A stretch of DNA of 64,000 bases from NCBI GenBank assembly GCA_001603115.1, contig LVBG01000021.1:1-64000 (forward strand). Direction: 5' to 3'. The notes under the pieces are model-generated. The model did not search any database and was not told the origin of the DNA. It saw nothing but the letters and a program-made list of their open reading frames with translations. This stretch comes from Spirochaetales bacterium Spiro_05. Its GTDB lineage: Bacteria > Spirochaetota > Spirochaetia > Sphaerochaetales > Sphaerochaetaceae. Shown here piece by piece: positions 1-8,397 of this stretch (its first letter is position 1; every line of letters starts with the position of its first letter). A program made the position numbers and the translations under genes.

Positions 1-29
1 ATCCTGGCCTTGTACCAATAATATTTTCC

Positions 30-58
30 TTGCCCCACATCACGAAAATCGCTATGCT
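30..58 (+). promoter_or_regulatory. Promoter of the rubredoxin gene
   Basis: TTGCCC at 30-35, a 17-base spacer and TATGCT at 53-58 form a good sigma70-like promoter. Transcription would start near 65, just before an AGGAGG ribosome site at 66-71. Confidence 0.6.
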
Positions 59-79
59 GAATAGCAGGAGGAAACGACC

Positions 80-241
80 ATGAAAGAGTATGAGTGCGAT
101 CTTTGCGGGTATGTGTACGACCCGACTGTAGGTGATCCCGACAACGGAATCAAACCCGGAACAGCCTTTGAAGACCTTCCCGAGGATTGGGTATGCCCTC
201 TCTGCGGAGCTCCTAAGTCTGACTTCTCTCCCCGCGACTAA
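80..241 (+). CDS. Rubredoxin, 53 aa
   Basis: Small cytoplasmic iron-sulfur electron carrier with one Fe held by four cysteines. The frame encodes 53 residues, the usual rubredoxin length. The two knuckles are CDLCG (Cys6, Cys9) and CPLCG (Cys39, Cys42), with the family's YVYDP and DWVCP contexts. The ATG at 80 follows a strong AGGAGG site by 8 bases. In anaerobes rubredoxin usually passes electrons to oxygen- or peroxide-reducing enzymes. No such partner is adjacent, but flavodoxin and nitroreductase genes follow. A terminator hairpin lies 17 bases after the stop, so the gene is probably transcribed alone. Identity is certain from the cysteine pattern; the electron partner is unknown. Confidence 0.97.
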   Translation: MKEYECDLCGYVYDPTVGDPDNGIKPGTAFEDLPEDWVCPLCGAPKSDFSPRD

Positions 242-258
242 GGTTGTGGGTTTTTCAG

Positions 259-290
259 ACGGGGGTAGGCTTGGCCTTCCCCGTTTTTTT
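259..290 (+). terminator. Intrinsic terminator after rubredoxin
   Basis: ACGGGG (259-264) pairs with CCCCGT (279-284), followed by a run of T to 290. It lies directly downstream of the rubredoxin stop. Confidence 0.8.
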
Positions 291-296
291 GTGTCC

Positions 297-600
297 TTAC
301 GCTTCTTCTCTGAGGAACCGTAGGACATTCTCCTTGACAGCAGGATGGGCCACGTTTGGGTAGAGGCACAGCCTGACATACGCAATACCCTGTGCTGTCT
401 CCCTGAACAGGTCGGGAGGGTAGAAGTAATCATCCTCACCTCCTGCAACCAAGGTGGGGCACACAATCTCTTACAAACAATCTTCAACCGCATGCGTATC
501 TTCCGCCTCGAAGGTCACCACCAGATCGGTCGGGTCCTCCGGATGATCGAGTGAAAGCAGAAATGCAATGAGGCCAACCAACTCTGAAAATACCCTTGCT
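297..600 (-). pseudogene. Alpha/beta hydrolase remnant (C-terminal part, internal stop)
   Basis: Reading the minus strand from about 600 to the TAA at 297-299 gives a continuous protein-like frame broken once by TAA at 471-473. After the stop it continues with EIVCPTLVAGGEDDYF, and later PNVAHPAV and a FLREE tail. This matches the last third of alpha/beta hydrolases: the strand before the catalytic acid (GGEDD) and the catalytic histidine (AHP). The half that would carry the nucleophile serine is missing, because the remnant begins right at the end of the flavodoxin gene. The missing N-terminus plus the in-frame stop point to a decayed gene. A sequencing error could explain the stop but not the missing half. 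Hydrolase assignment is by motif and is moderately sure. Confidence 0.7.
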
Positions 601-603
601 GGT

Positions 604-1065
604 TCATTCGGTAATCTCTTTTGACCACTGGATGGCACGCTCAATCTCGCCATCTTTCAGGGGCCCTTCCTTTTCAATGACTATGAATCCCATCGGGGGA
701 ACGGCTCGCACTCCTCCCTTTTTCACCAGAGCACTCATGATCGGCTGGGCAGCATATCCGAACAATCTCACTAGGATGGTCAGGAAGCGATTGCCGACCT
801 GCTTCACATCCACGCGGGTATCGAAGGAAGCGACCTTGACGTTCGTGAGGCTTCCAACGGGAAGGTTCTTCAGAAAAGCCTTGACCGACGGCAATGGTTG
901 GAACGCTTGGGTCGGAGAACCGACAAGCAAGATATCCAGATCTTTGAGCTGTTCAGCTTTCACCTCTCCTACGCGAAGCACATCAGCTTTGCAGGCACTG
1001 CCAATGGCTTTGGCAATCGACTCAGTATTCCCATATGCAGAATCATAGACAACCAGAATGTTCAT
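604..1065 (-). CDS. Flavodoxin-like protein, 153 aa
   Basis: FMN-binding electron carrier of the flavodoxin fold. The N-terminus MNILVVYDSAYGNTESIAKAI contains the phosphate-binding loop that grips FMN. A second flavin-side loop is suggested by LLVGSPTQAF. Length (153) is normal for the family. I chose ATG 1065 because a GGAGAG ribosome site sits just upstream and the flavodoxin fold begins there; the frame is open 34 codons further but that stretch is not flavodoxin-like. The gene is divergent from the nitroreductase at 1217 and has its own TTGTTT-N18-TACAAT promoter. It may be a carrier for the pyruvate oxidoreductase NifJ encoded at 13262, but that link is inference. Confidence 0.88.
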   Translation of the reverse strand: MNILVVYDSAYGNTESIAKAIGSACKADVLRVGEVKAEQLKDLDILLVGSPTQAFQPLPSVKAFLKNLPVGSLTNVKVASFDTRVDVKQVGNRFLTILVRLFGYAAQPIMSALVKKGGVRAVPPMGFIVIEKEGPLKDGEIERAIQWSKEITE

Positions 1066-1086
1066 ACGGTTCTCTCCTTCTTTTTG

Positions 1087-1116
1087 ATTGTATCCTTTTA
1101 CAGCATCAATAAACAA
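1087..1116 (-). promoter_or_regulatory. Promoter of the flavodoxin gene
   Basis: On the minus strand TTGTTT (1116-1111), an 18-base spacer and TACAAT (1092-1087) lie about 22 bases before the ATG at 1065, leaving room for the GGAGAG site. Confidence 0.55.
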
Positions 1117-1216
1117 CAAAAATAAGAGTACATCGGATGCATGGATACCAACCCATACAGATCGCACACAAGTGAGCCAAATTGTAGTATCTTGAAAGCA
1201 TCAATGGAGGATATCT

Positions 1217-1789
1217 ATGCCGATGTTACAAGCAATCAATGACCGAAGAGCGTTCCGTGCTCTTGATGCCAAGCCTATAGAAAAGGAAACTCTGTTGCGC
1301 TTGGTCGAAGCTGCCCATACCGCCCCCTCATCCTTGAACAACCAGCCGTGGCGCTTTGTGACTGTCACTGACACCGAGGTGCTCGATACGTTGAGAAAGA
1401 CGCTTTCTCCGGGCAACTATTGGGCTTTGCAGGCCCCCGCCATCACGGCAGTGGTCACCAACAAGGCGTGGGGAATGACACTGGGCAACCGTGATTTCGC
1501 CCCCTTCGAACTTGGCATGGCTGCCATGGCCTATCAGACCCAAGCAGTAGCAGAGGGCCTCTATGTCCACCCCATCGCCGGCTTCAACGCCGATGAAGCG
1601 AAAAAAATCCTCAATATCGCAGATGAGGACACCCTCATGATCATGCTGGTGGTAGGCCATCCTGGGGATAGTTCAAAATTGAACGAAAAGCACCTTGAGA
1701 GCGAAAAAGGCAAGAGAATCCGCCTACCGCTTGAGAAGGTACACAGCTTTGACACCTTCACCGACCAGATCAAGCCGCAACCCAAATAA
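1217..1789 (+). CDS. Nitroreductase-family flavoprotein, 190 aa
   Basis: Member of the FMN-dependent nitroreductase superfamily, which reduces nitroaromatics, quinones or flavins with NAD(P)H. Seen: an N-terminal DRRAFRALD segment and the APSSLNNQPWRFV motif, both typical FMN-contact regions. Length 190 suits the compact single-domain form, which works as a dimer. ATG 1217 follows a GGAGG site at 1206-1210. A second family member (3211) is nearby but is only distantly similar. The physiological substrate cannot be read from sequence. A hairpin shared with the convergent MFS gene ends the transcript. Confidence 0.88.
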   Translation: MPMLQAINDRRAFRALDAKPIEKETLLRLVEAAHTAPSSLNNQPWRFVTVTDTEVLDTLRKTLSPGNYWALQAPAITAVVTNKAWGMTLGNRDFAPFELGMAAMAYQTQAVAEGLYVHPIAGFNADEAKKILNIADEDTLMIMLVVGHPGDSSKLNEKHLESEKGKRIRLPLEKVHSFDTFTDQIKPQPK

Positions 1790-1798
1790 GAGGAGAGC

Positions 1799-1838
1799 AA
1801 ATCGTGCACCTACCCAACTTACTGGAGGTGCACGATTT
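1799..1838. terminator. Bidirectional terminator hairpin
   Basis: AAATCGTGCACC (1799-1810) pairs perfectly over 12 bases with GGTGCACGATTT (1827-1838). It sits between the convergent nitroreductase (ends 1789) and MFS gene (ends 1819) and includes the last MFS codons. T-rich bases follow on both strands, but neither run is long. Confidence 0.65.
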
Positions 1839-3132
1839 CTTGGTTGATGACGTCGTTCAGCCGCTCTTCCTCGGTGATGATCATTGAACTCTCCTTGAGA
1901 AAGGAGCTGCCGATCATGGCAGCAACCAAAAGCCCTCCCAGCGAGGAGAGCAGCATCACTGAGTACTGCTCGGTCGTCACCAAGCTTACGATGAGGATGA
2001 ATGCACATCCAGCCTGGCTGAAAAGCAAGAGCATGCCTTGGATGATCTCTTCATGGATTCCCTGGCCCAACTCTGCAGCATACTGGCTGCCGATAGGGAC
2101 GGAAGCAAGCAAACTCAATCCGACAATTGAAGCCCCAATCAAGGCAATCGCCTCACTGCCAAGTATGACCTGACCGATTTGCTGACAGAATACCAACAAA
2201 AGAATACCTGGTATCGAGCAGACATTGCAGAAGACGAAAAAGAGCTTCCGTCTACGGAACCGATCCGAGAGGGCCGGAAGCAGGACTGCACCCACCATAC
2301 CTCCGGCAAGCATCGCTATGCCAAGCAGCCCGTTTGAATCGGGGAATCCAAGCAGAGCACTGATTTCGTCAACCTTGATGAACAAGGTCATCAAAACTCC
2401 CCAGCCTACTGAAAAGATGATCGTCAGTCCCCTCAGTGAGGTATTGGCATTCAAGGCACGAAACGAGGAGAGGAAACTCTCACTCTTTTTGGAAGCGAGG
2501 GAAGACGAGGGGGTGGGAGGGTTCTCCCTGATCAAAAAAGCAGGAATGAGGGCGAGGATGGAACTGAAAAATGCATAGAAGCGCATCATCTGTTCAAATC
2601 CGCTTCCCCACGCAGGATCGTTTGCACGGGTGGCAACCATCAGGGGGCTGATGATCATGACCAGAGCAAGACTCAGGTACTGGCTCGCTGAGGTGATACC
2701 TACAGCCATTCCCCGCTCTCGGATGGGAAACCAACGCGACACAATCTCTGTGATACTGGTCAGGACAAGCGCTTGGCCCAATGCAAGGAAGAACTGGCCG
2801 AACAAAACAGCCAGAAAATTCGAAAGATAGAGCCACTTGGTCATTGCACCGAAGATGATGAGGCCACTGGCTATCCAGGTTGCCCACCTGATACCCAGAC
2901 GATGCAGCAGGTAGGATGCAGGAATGCTGGCAACGATGAAGACCAAGAGATAGGTCAAGGAGAGCAGGTCAACCGGACTGGAATACCGCAAGGGAAGCTG
3001 TCCTTGGTAGTAGTGGTTTGCCACCCTCCCCACAGGAGCGAGGTTGAGCCACTGGACCCCCACCGAAAACATGAGAAGTACCAAGGAGAGCAAAATAAGA
3101 TACCGATAGCGATACGCCTTCACGCTTTTCAT
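1819..3132 (-). CDS. MFS transporter, 437 aa
   Basis: Twelve-helix major facilitator protein of the inner membrane. Seen: alternating hydrophobic segments along the whole length; an N-terminal half with a loop after helix 2 (LLHRLGIRWATW) resembling motif A; a charged central loop near residues 200-220 (NPPTPSSSLASKKSE); and a second motif-A-like loop (LSDRFRRRKLF) in the C-terminal half. Substrate cannot be assigned. The start at 3132 has no ribosome site. Instead a TATGCT box ends 7 bases upstream, fitting a leaderless start. It is divergent from the nitroreductase at 3211. The 3' end shares a terminator with the gene at 1217. Confidence 0.88.
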   Translation of the reverse strand: MKSVKAYRYRYLILLSLVLLMFSVGVQWLNLAPVGRVANHYYQGQLPLRYSSPVDLLSLTYLLVFIVASIPASYLLHRLGIRWATWIASGLIIFGAMTKWLYLSNFLAVLFGQFFLALGQALVLTSITEIVSRWFPIRERGMAVGITSASQYLSLALVMIISPLMVATRANDPAWGSGFEQMMRFYAFFSSILALIPAFLIRENPPTPSSSLASKKSESFLSSFRALNANTSLRGLTIIFSVGWGVLMTLFIKVDEISALLGFPDSNGLLGIAMLAGGMVGAVLLPALSDRFRRRKLFFVFCNVCSIPGILLLVFCQQIGQVILGSEAIALIGASIVGLSLLASVPIGSQYAAELGQGIHEEIIQGMLLLFSQAGCAFILIVSLVTTEQYSVMLLSSLGGLLVAAMIGSSFLKESSMIITEEERLNDVINQEIVHLQ

Positions 3133-3139
3133 GGGTTAC

Positions 3140-3168
3140 AGCATACAGCAAAGTGTTTCACTTGTATA
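3140..3168 (-). promoter_or_regulatory. Promoter abutting the MFS start codon
   Basis: Minus strand: TATACA (3168-3163), 17 bases, TATGCT (3145-3140), then 7 bases to the ATG at 3132. The -35 is weak; no Shine-Dalgarno is present. Confidence 0.45.
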
Positions 3169-3175
3169 TCTTCTC

Positions 3176-3204
3176 TGGAAGTGAGAAGACAAATCGCCTA
3201 TACT
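3176..3204 (+). promoter_or_regulatory. Promoter abutting the second nitroreductase start
   Basis: TATACT at 3199-3204 ends 6 bases before the ATG at 3211. The hexamer 17 bases upstream (TGGAAG) is a poor -35. No ribosome site lies between. Confidence 0.45.
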
Positions 3205-3210
3205 CTGGAT

Positions 3211-3996
3211 ATGCAAGATACCATCAACCTACTGCTCACAAGACGTTCGGTGCGCTCCTTCGAGGAGAGACCTATTGAAGAGGAACAGCTGAAGCTGCTC
3301 AAAGAAGCAACATTACGTGCACCCACTGCGGGAAACATGGCACTCTACTCCATCGTGGAAGTCTTCGACCCGATGAAGAAGCAAAAACTCAGTGAAATCT
3401 GCGACAACCAGGACATGATCGCCCAAGCTCCACTGGTCTGGGTTTTCCTTGCTGACATGCAAAAATGGGTGAACTACTTCCACGAAAGCGGTGCTGTCGA
3501 GAAGGCCGAGAGGGACAACCTCGCTTCCTATCGGAAGCCCGGTCTTGGAGACCTGCACCTTTGCATGCAGGATGCCATCATTGCGGCACAGAATGCCGTG
3601 GTCGCAGCTGAAGCGCTGGGCATCGGATCGTGCTACATCGGTGATGTGATCGAAAACTTCGAGGCTTTGAGAGAGCTTCTCGACCTGAAGCAATACACCA
3701 TCCCTGCCTGTATGCTCATCTTCGGCTATCCGAAAGGGAAGAAGCCGGTCAAGCTTACCCCACGATGCCCTGCGACCTCCATCTTCATGACCGATTCCTA
3801 TCAACAGCCCCATCTGGAGCAACTGAAGACAGCCTTTGCTCAGCATGAGATGCAACGCAGAACCACCAACTCCCTCCCCTATGACAACACAGGAACGCTT
3901 GCCGACTACTACTACCTACGCAAGCATACCAGCCCTTTCATGGAGGAGATGAATCGCTCGACATCGGTCATGTTCGATTGGTGGTGCAACGGCTAA
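3211..3996 (+). CDS. Nitroreductase-family protein, 261 aa
   Basis: FMN-dependent oxidoreductase of the nitroreductase superfamily, larger than its neighbour at 1217. Seen: LLTRRSVRSFEERPI at the start and APTAGNMALYSIV for FMN binding. A central region follows (DAIIAAQNAVVAAEALGIGSCYIGDV) that resembles NfsA/FRP-type and related NADPH reductases, then GYPKGKKPVKLTPR, typical of proteins with an extended C-terminal arm. The last 50 residues (YYLRKHTSPFMEEMNRS) form an extra helical tail. The frame is open far upstream but overlaps the divergent MFS gene there; ATG 3211 is where family similarity begins and where a -10 box ends 6 bases before. Substrate unknown. Confidence 0.87.
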   Translation: MQDTINLLLTRRSVRSFEERPIEEEQLKLLKEATLRAPTAGNMALYSIVEVFDPMKKQKLSEICDNQDMIAQAPLVWVFLADMQKWVNYFHESGAVEKAERDNLASYRKPGLGDLHLCMQDAIIAAQNAVVAAEALGIGSCYIGDVIENFEALRELLDLKQYTIPACMLIFGYPKGKKPVKLTPRCPATSIFMTDSYQQPHLEQLKTAFAQHEMQRRTTNSLPYDNTGTLADYYYLRKHTSPFMEEMNRSTSVMFDWWCNG

Positions 3997-4001
3997 ATTT
4001 C

Positions 4002-4030
4002 TTGCGTCTGCACCGCTTTCCCACTACCAT
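4002..4030 (+). promoter_or_regulatory. Promoter abutting the response regulator start
   Basis: TTGCGT (4002-4007), 17 bases, TACCAT (4025-4030), then 6 bases to ATG 4037. No ribosome site, so transcription and translation probably start together. Confidence 0.5.
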
Positions 4031-4036
4031 ACACCT

Positions 4037-5644
4037 ATGGCGTACACGATTCTTCTTGTTGATGATGAAACGGCGGTACGGGATGGAATTCGTTCCCGTA
4101 CCCCATGGCAAACCTATAATTTTGAGGTCATAGCAGAAGCCGGCAATGGCATAGAAGCCTTGGAACTGGTTGAGGAGCTGCATCCCGATGTCGTCATCAC
4201 TGACATCCGAATGCCCTATCTTGATGGGATGGAGCTGATCCAACAGATTCGCAGCAGTCATCCTGCAACCACCCTTGTCATCCTCAGCGGCTATGACGAG
4301 TTCACCTACGCCCAACAGGCGATGCGCTATGAGGTGAGCGAGTATGTACTGAAGCCGGTGTCCGTCGAGGACCTGAGCAAGCTGCTCGAACGGCTTGGAA
4401 AGCGCCTCGATGAAGAGATCAAGCGTACCCAGGACCAAGATCGTCTCAGACAAGCGTACTTGCAGGCACTCCCTCTGATCAGGGAGAAATTTCTTGTCTC
4501 GTTGCTTACCACTGTCCATCCGCTCTCCGACTCCTTGCTGGTCAGCAAAGCCCAGGAGTATGGCTTCGATCTGGATAAGGACGAGTTCATGGTGGCACTG
4601 ATCGAAACCAACCACTATCAGGATGATCCCTTGCAGGCTCTGGCCATGTTGGAAGTTATCGAGGAAGCGCTCAAGAAGGAGGGAGGAGGCCTTGCCTTCC
4701 AGTTTGAGAATCAGATTGTCATCATCTTCAGTGCGCACAGCCACAACCAGAGCCAGTACGACTCGCTCTTCCGCAAACAGACCTACCGCAAGGCTGAGCA
4801 TCTGAAAACATACCTGGAGAAGTTCTCTTTCGATGCAGTCATGGGGGTGGGAAGCCTTGTCCATAACCCGTCTGCCATCACCCTCTCCTACCATCAGGCC
4901 CTCACCGCTCTCAACTACAGCTCCTGTTACCCGGAGCAATCACTCTTCTTCATCAGCGACCTTGAGAACACCCCCACCGAGGAGAGCGTCGGGAAACTGC
5001 AGGAGATGAAGTCAAACATCCTCATTGCGGTCAAGATGGGCAATGAGGAGCAAGTCACCGATGGAGTGAACCAGCTGCTCGGTGAGCATCTTGCTTCCCT
5101 TGGCGTGCAGGAGATGCAAGCCCTGTTGCTTGAACTCTCCTCATCCTTGCAAGATCTCGCACACTCCTATGGACACTCCCTTTTCGCCATCGGCGAGGAG
5201 GAGGGCCGCAACCTTTTCCTAGAACTGGCAAGTCTGACCACTCTGGGCAAAGCAAGGCGGTGGTACACCCGCCTTTGCCTGAACCTAAGGGCAATGATTG
5301 CAGGACAACGGGAAAACAGTCATATCCAATTCATTGGACAAGCCAAGACCTTGATCGCCAAGCACTTCACCGAGAGTGGATTCGGACTTGAGCAGATTTG
5401 TGAGATGATCGGGGTGAGTCCCTCCTATTTCAGCTCCACCTTCAAGCGGGAAGTGGGGTTGAGTTTCGTACAGTACCTTACCGGAATGCGAATGGACAGG
5501 GCCAAGGAGCTTTTGGTGAAGACCGAAGGGAAAACCTATGAGATTGCCCAGACAGTGGGCTTTGCTGAGCCAAACTACTTCAGCTTCTGCTTCAAGCGAC
5601 ATGTGGGGCTCTCCCCCTCCCAATATCGACAGGCAAACCGATGA
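4037..5644 (+). CDS. YesN-type response regulator (REC + AraC DNA-binding), 535 aa
   Basis: Transcription regulator of a two-component pair. Residues 1-125 are a receiver with acidic pocket Asp9/Asp10, phosphoacceptor Asp56 (VVITDIRMP) and Lys106 (YVLKPV). A middle region of about 300 residues has no clear domain but resembles the linker of YesN proteins. Residues about 430-535 hold two helix-turn-helix motifs of the AraC family (LEQICEMIGVSPSYFSSTFK and IAQTVGFAEPNYFSFCFK). The stop overlaps the next ATG (ATGA at 5641), so it is translated together with the kinase. Likely target: the convergent mglBAC operon or another sugar uptake operon; that is inference from position. The start is probably leaderless. 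Confidence 0.93.
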   Translation: MAYTILLVDDETAVRDGIRSRTPWQTYNFEVIAEAGNGIEALELVEELHPDVVITDIRMPYLDGMELIQQIRSSHPATTLVILSGYDEFTYAQQAMRYEVSEYVLKPVSVEDLSKLLERLGKRLDEEIKRTQDQDRLRQAYLQALPLIREKFLVSLLTTVHPLSDSLLVSKAQEYGFDLDKDEFMVALIETNHYQDDPLQALAMLEVIEEALKKEGGGLAFQFENQIVIIFSAHSHNQSQYDSLFRKQTYRKAEHLKTYLEKFSFDAVMGVGSLVHNPSAITLSYHQALTALNYSSCYPEQSLFFISDLENTPTEESVGKLQEMKSNILIAVKMGNEEQVTDGVNQLLGEHLASLGVQEMQALLLELSSSLQDLAHSYGHSLFAIGEEEGRNLFLELASLTTLGKARRWYTRLCLNLRAMIAGQRENSHIQFIGQAKTLIAKHFTESGFGLEQICEMIGVSPSYFSSTFKREVGLSFVQYLTGMRMDRAKELLVKTEGKTYEIAQTVGFAEPNYFSFCFKRHVGLSPSQYRQANR

Positions 5645-7407
5645 AGAGCATCCGAGGCCCCCACTCCATCAAGACCATCCTCTCCATCGCCATTGCAGTG
5701 GTCTCCATCTCCTTTACCTTGCTTGTGTCTGCAATCCTCTATACCCAGTTCAGTTCGACCATCAGGGAGAACGCCACCGTCTCAACCCGTGAGATAGTCC
5801 GTCAGGTGAATGCCAACCTCAACTTCTACACCAACGACATCCTCACCATCGCAGGCTATGCACGGGATCTTGCCAAACAGACCAACGACCTGCCCCGCTT
5901 CGAGATTGAGCAACGTCTGCGCTCAATCGTTGACAGCAGACAGGACATCGTCTGTCTGGTGCTCTTCAATCTGGAGGGAGAGGCGGTTCTCTCCACAAGC
6001 GATGCAAAACTTCGCAGTGCCAAGGAAATCAAGGATCAGACCTGGTTCACCAGAGCCCTCGGAGGTGAGGGAAACTTCTATTTCACCGGACCGCATGTCC
6101 AGCAGCTCTTCACCTCAAGCTACCCCTGGGTCATAACCTACAGCCAACAGATCAGCTATCTGGATGAGGGGGGAGAGACCAAGTACGGACTCTTGGCAAT
6201 CGATATGAACTTCTGGGCGGTGAGTGAGCTTTGCCAGAATGCAAGACTAGGGTCCACCGGCTATGTCTACTTCATCGACAACAATGGAAAAATCGTCTAC
6301 CACCCCTACCAACAGCTGATCAACTCCGACCTCTTCAATGAGGATCTGGATGCGGTCCAAGAACACATCTTCGGAACCTTCACCAACACCTTTGAAGGAA
6401 GGGAACGGCTTGTGATCGTTGATACGGTCAACAATGCCCGCTGGCGAATCGTTGGGGTTGCCTACATGGATGAGCTGATGTCAGGTTTGGACCAGTACAC
6501 CTCGGTCATGTTCCTGGTGCTTGCCTTCTGTATCATCATCACCATCCTGCTCTCCCGTACGGTCTCCGCGTACATCAGCCGCCCCATCAGAGAGCTGGAA
6601 AGGCTGATGAACAGCGTGGAGCGCGGCGATTTCTCTTCTCCTCCCACCGTAGGAGGAAACCAAGAGGTTGCAGCCCTCTCGCAAACCTTCGCCCTGATGG
6701 TCGGTCGTATCCGCCAGCTCATGGATGACATCGTCAAGAGCCAGGAGATGAAACGCAAGTTTGAGCTCGATGCTCTGCAGGCAAAAATCAATCCACACTT
6801 CTTGTACAACACCCTCGATTCGGTGGTTTGGATGGCTGAGCAGAACAACACCGAGGGGGTCATCACCATGATTACCTCCCTCGCAAAGCTCTTCAGGATC
6901 TCGATCAGCAAGGGAAGGGACATCATCACCCTCAGCGAGGAGCTGGAGCATGTACGCAACTATCTGATCATCCAGCAGATCCGCTACCGAGACAAGTTCG
7001 AGTTCTCCATCTCGATGGAAGCGGGTATGGAGAATCTGCCGACCATCAAGCTCATCGTCCAACCCATCGTGGAGAATGCCATCTATCATGGCATCAAGTA
7101 CCTGCAGGAGATGGGCCATATCGACATCAAGGTGTTCAAGCGCAAACCAGGAGCTGTAGTAATCGAGGTTCGTGACAACGGGGTGGGCATGGATGAGCAG
7201 AAACTCTCAAACATCCTTAGCTACGAAGGACCGCACCATAAGGGAGGAGCGGGTATCGGGGTGAGGAATGTCCACCAGAGAATCCAACTCTACTACGGCT
7301 CTGATTACGGCCTTGAAATCTCCAGCGAATTGGATGAAGGAACCCTGGTCAGGCTCGTAATACCCGAACAGGTGCCGATCCATCCCATCAAGGTGGCCTC
7401 ATCATGA
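5641..7407 (+). CDS. YesM-type sensor histidine kinase, 588 aa
   Basis: Membrane sensor kinase partner of the regulator at 4037. Seen: a first membrane helix near residues 12-36; an extracytoplasmic sensor region of about 245 residues with Cache-like features (YVYFIDNNGKIVYHP); a second helix near 289-312; a HAMP linker; the His_kinase block with NPHFLYN, in which His386 is the phosphorylated residue; and an ATPase domain with VENAIYHG and DNGVGMDEQ. This order is standard for YesM kinases that respond to extracellular sugars. It overlaps both neighbours by ATGA (5641 and 7404), so three proteins come from one message. The ligand is unknown; the adjacent binding protein suggests a sugar. Confidence 0.94.
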   Translation: MKSIRGPHSIKTILSIAIAVVSISFTLLVSAILYTQFSSTIRENATVSTREIVRQVNANLNFYTNDILTIAGYARDLAKQTNDLPRFEIEQRLRSIVDSRQDIVCLVLFNLEGEAVLSTSDAKLRSAKEIKDQTWFTRALGGEGNFYFTGPHVQQLFTSSYPWVITYSQQISYLDEGGETKYGLLAIDMNFWAVSELCQNARLGSTGYVYFIDNNGKIVYHPYQQLINSDLFNEDLDAVQEHIFGTFTNTFEGRERLVIVDTVNNARWRIVGVAYMDELMSGLDQYTSVMFLVLAFCIIITILLSRTVSAYISRPIRELERLMNSVERGDFSSPPTVGGNQEVAALSQTFALMVGRIRQLMDDIVKSQEMKRKFELDALQAKINPHFLYNTLDSVVWMAEQNNTEGVITMITSLAKLFRISISKGRDIITLSEELEHVRNYLIIQQIRYRDKFEFSISMEAGMENLPTIKLIVQPIVENAIYHGIKYLQEMGHIDIKVFKRKPGAVVIEVRDNGVGMDEQKLSNILSYEGPHHKGGAGIGVRNVHQRIQLYYGSDYGLEISSELDEGTLVRLVIPEQVPIHPIKVASS

Positions 7408-8351
7408 AACGAGTACTCCTCATCTTGCTCATCACTACCCTTCTTCTTGGCTGTTCCAACAAGCAACAGGATCAAAACAAGACCTATCGCATCGCCGTCA
7501 TCACCATGATGCAGGGAGGCGAATTTTGGGGAGCTCTGAAGAACGGGGCAAGAAGCGCTCGCAGCGCTACCGGATCGGTATTGGAATTTCTCGCCCCAGT
7601 CAATGAGTCAGACTATGAAGGCCAGATCAGTGCAGTCCAACGCGCCATAGACCAGCAGTTTGATGCAATCGTTCTCTCTCCAAGCCACTACACCCGTCTT
7701 GAGGACGTGGTGGCAAAGGCACGAAGCAAGGGTATCAAAGTGGTGTTTGCCGATACATCGCTGATGAACGTACACCCAGATTTATCCATCACCGCCGACT
7801 ACCAGGCGATAGGAAAAGCAATGGCAGAGCACGCATTCTCCCATTTTGCTGAAGGGGAGCCGATCAAGGCCCTGGTCTTGGGATCGATGCCGAACACCAG
7901 CAGCATGACGGCAATTGTGGAAGCTCTGGCAGCCAATTTTGCGAAAAAGGAAGGAGCTGCAATTGTCAATGCAACCTACTCCTTTACCGATGAGGCGATC
8001 GCAAAAGATATCACCACCAGCGCCCTTGCCAGCGATCCTTCGATCAATCTCATCTTCGCTCTGGAAGAGTATACCGCCCATGGCGTGGCGAATGCATTGA
8101 AAGAGAATCAGAAGGTTCACTTCATTGCCTTTGGAACCACCCAATATGAGATCCAGCTCCTGGAGCAGGGTGTCATCGATGCCTTGGTAGTGGTCAACTC
8201 CTTCAACCTCGGTTACCGTGCAGTGATGGCCGCCATCGACCTGCTGAACGGGATAAAACCTATAGAGAAGCTGGTGGATTTCGACCTCGTGACCAAGGAG
8301 TCGATGTTCAGCGAAGAACATCAGCGCCTGCTCTTCCAAACGCTGCAATAG
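7404..8351 (+). CDS. RbsB-like sugar-binding lipoprotein, co-sensor candidate, 315 aa
   Basis: Periplasmic type 1 sugar-binding protein anchored as a lipoprotein. A short signal with lipobox LLLGC puts the lipid on Cys17. The mature protein has the ribose/galactose-binding fold: IAVITMMQGGEFWGALKNG at the first strand, DAIVLSP, GIKVVFADT, then a hinge and a second lobe with LIFALEEYTAHG. No permease or ATPase follows; the gene is translationally coupled to the sensor kinase (ATGA at 7404). That makes it more likely a ligand-presenting partner of the kinase than a transport protein, as in known three-component sugar sensors. It faces mglC across a shared terminator. Ligand unknown. Confidence 0.9.
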   Translation: MKRVLLILLITTLLLGCSNKQQDQNKTYRIAVITMMQGGEFWGALKNGARSARSATGSVLEFLAPVNESDYEGQISAVQRAIDQQFDAIVLSPSHYTRLEDVVAKARSKGIKVVFADTSLMNVHPDLSITADYQAIGKAMAEHAFSHFAEGEPIKALVLGSMPNTSSMTAIVEALAANFAKKEGAAIVNATYSFTDEAIAKDITTSALASDPSINLIFALEEYTAHGVANALKENQKVHFIAFGTTQYEIQLLEQGVIDALVVVNSFNLGYRAVMAAIDLLNGIKPIEKLVDFDLVTKESMFSEEHQRLLFQTLQ

Positions 8352-8354
8352 AAA

Positions 8355-8376
8355 GAGGCAGGGTTGCCCCTGCCTC
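8355..8376. terminator. Convergent terminator between the sensor operon and mglC
   Basis: GAGGCAGGG (8355-8363) pairs with CCCTGCCTC (8368-8376) around a 4-base loop. It lies between stops at 8351 (+) and 8398 (-). A short T-rich stretch follows on the minus side only. Confidence 0.6.
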
Positions 8377-8397
8377 AAGTAGCGTAGGAAGGGACGA

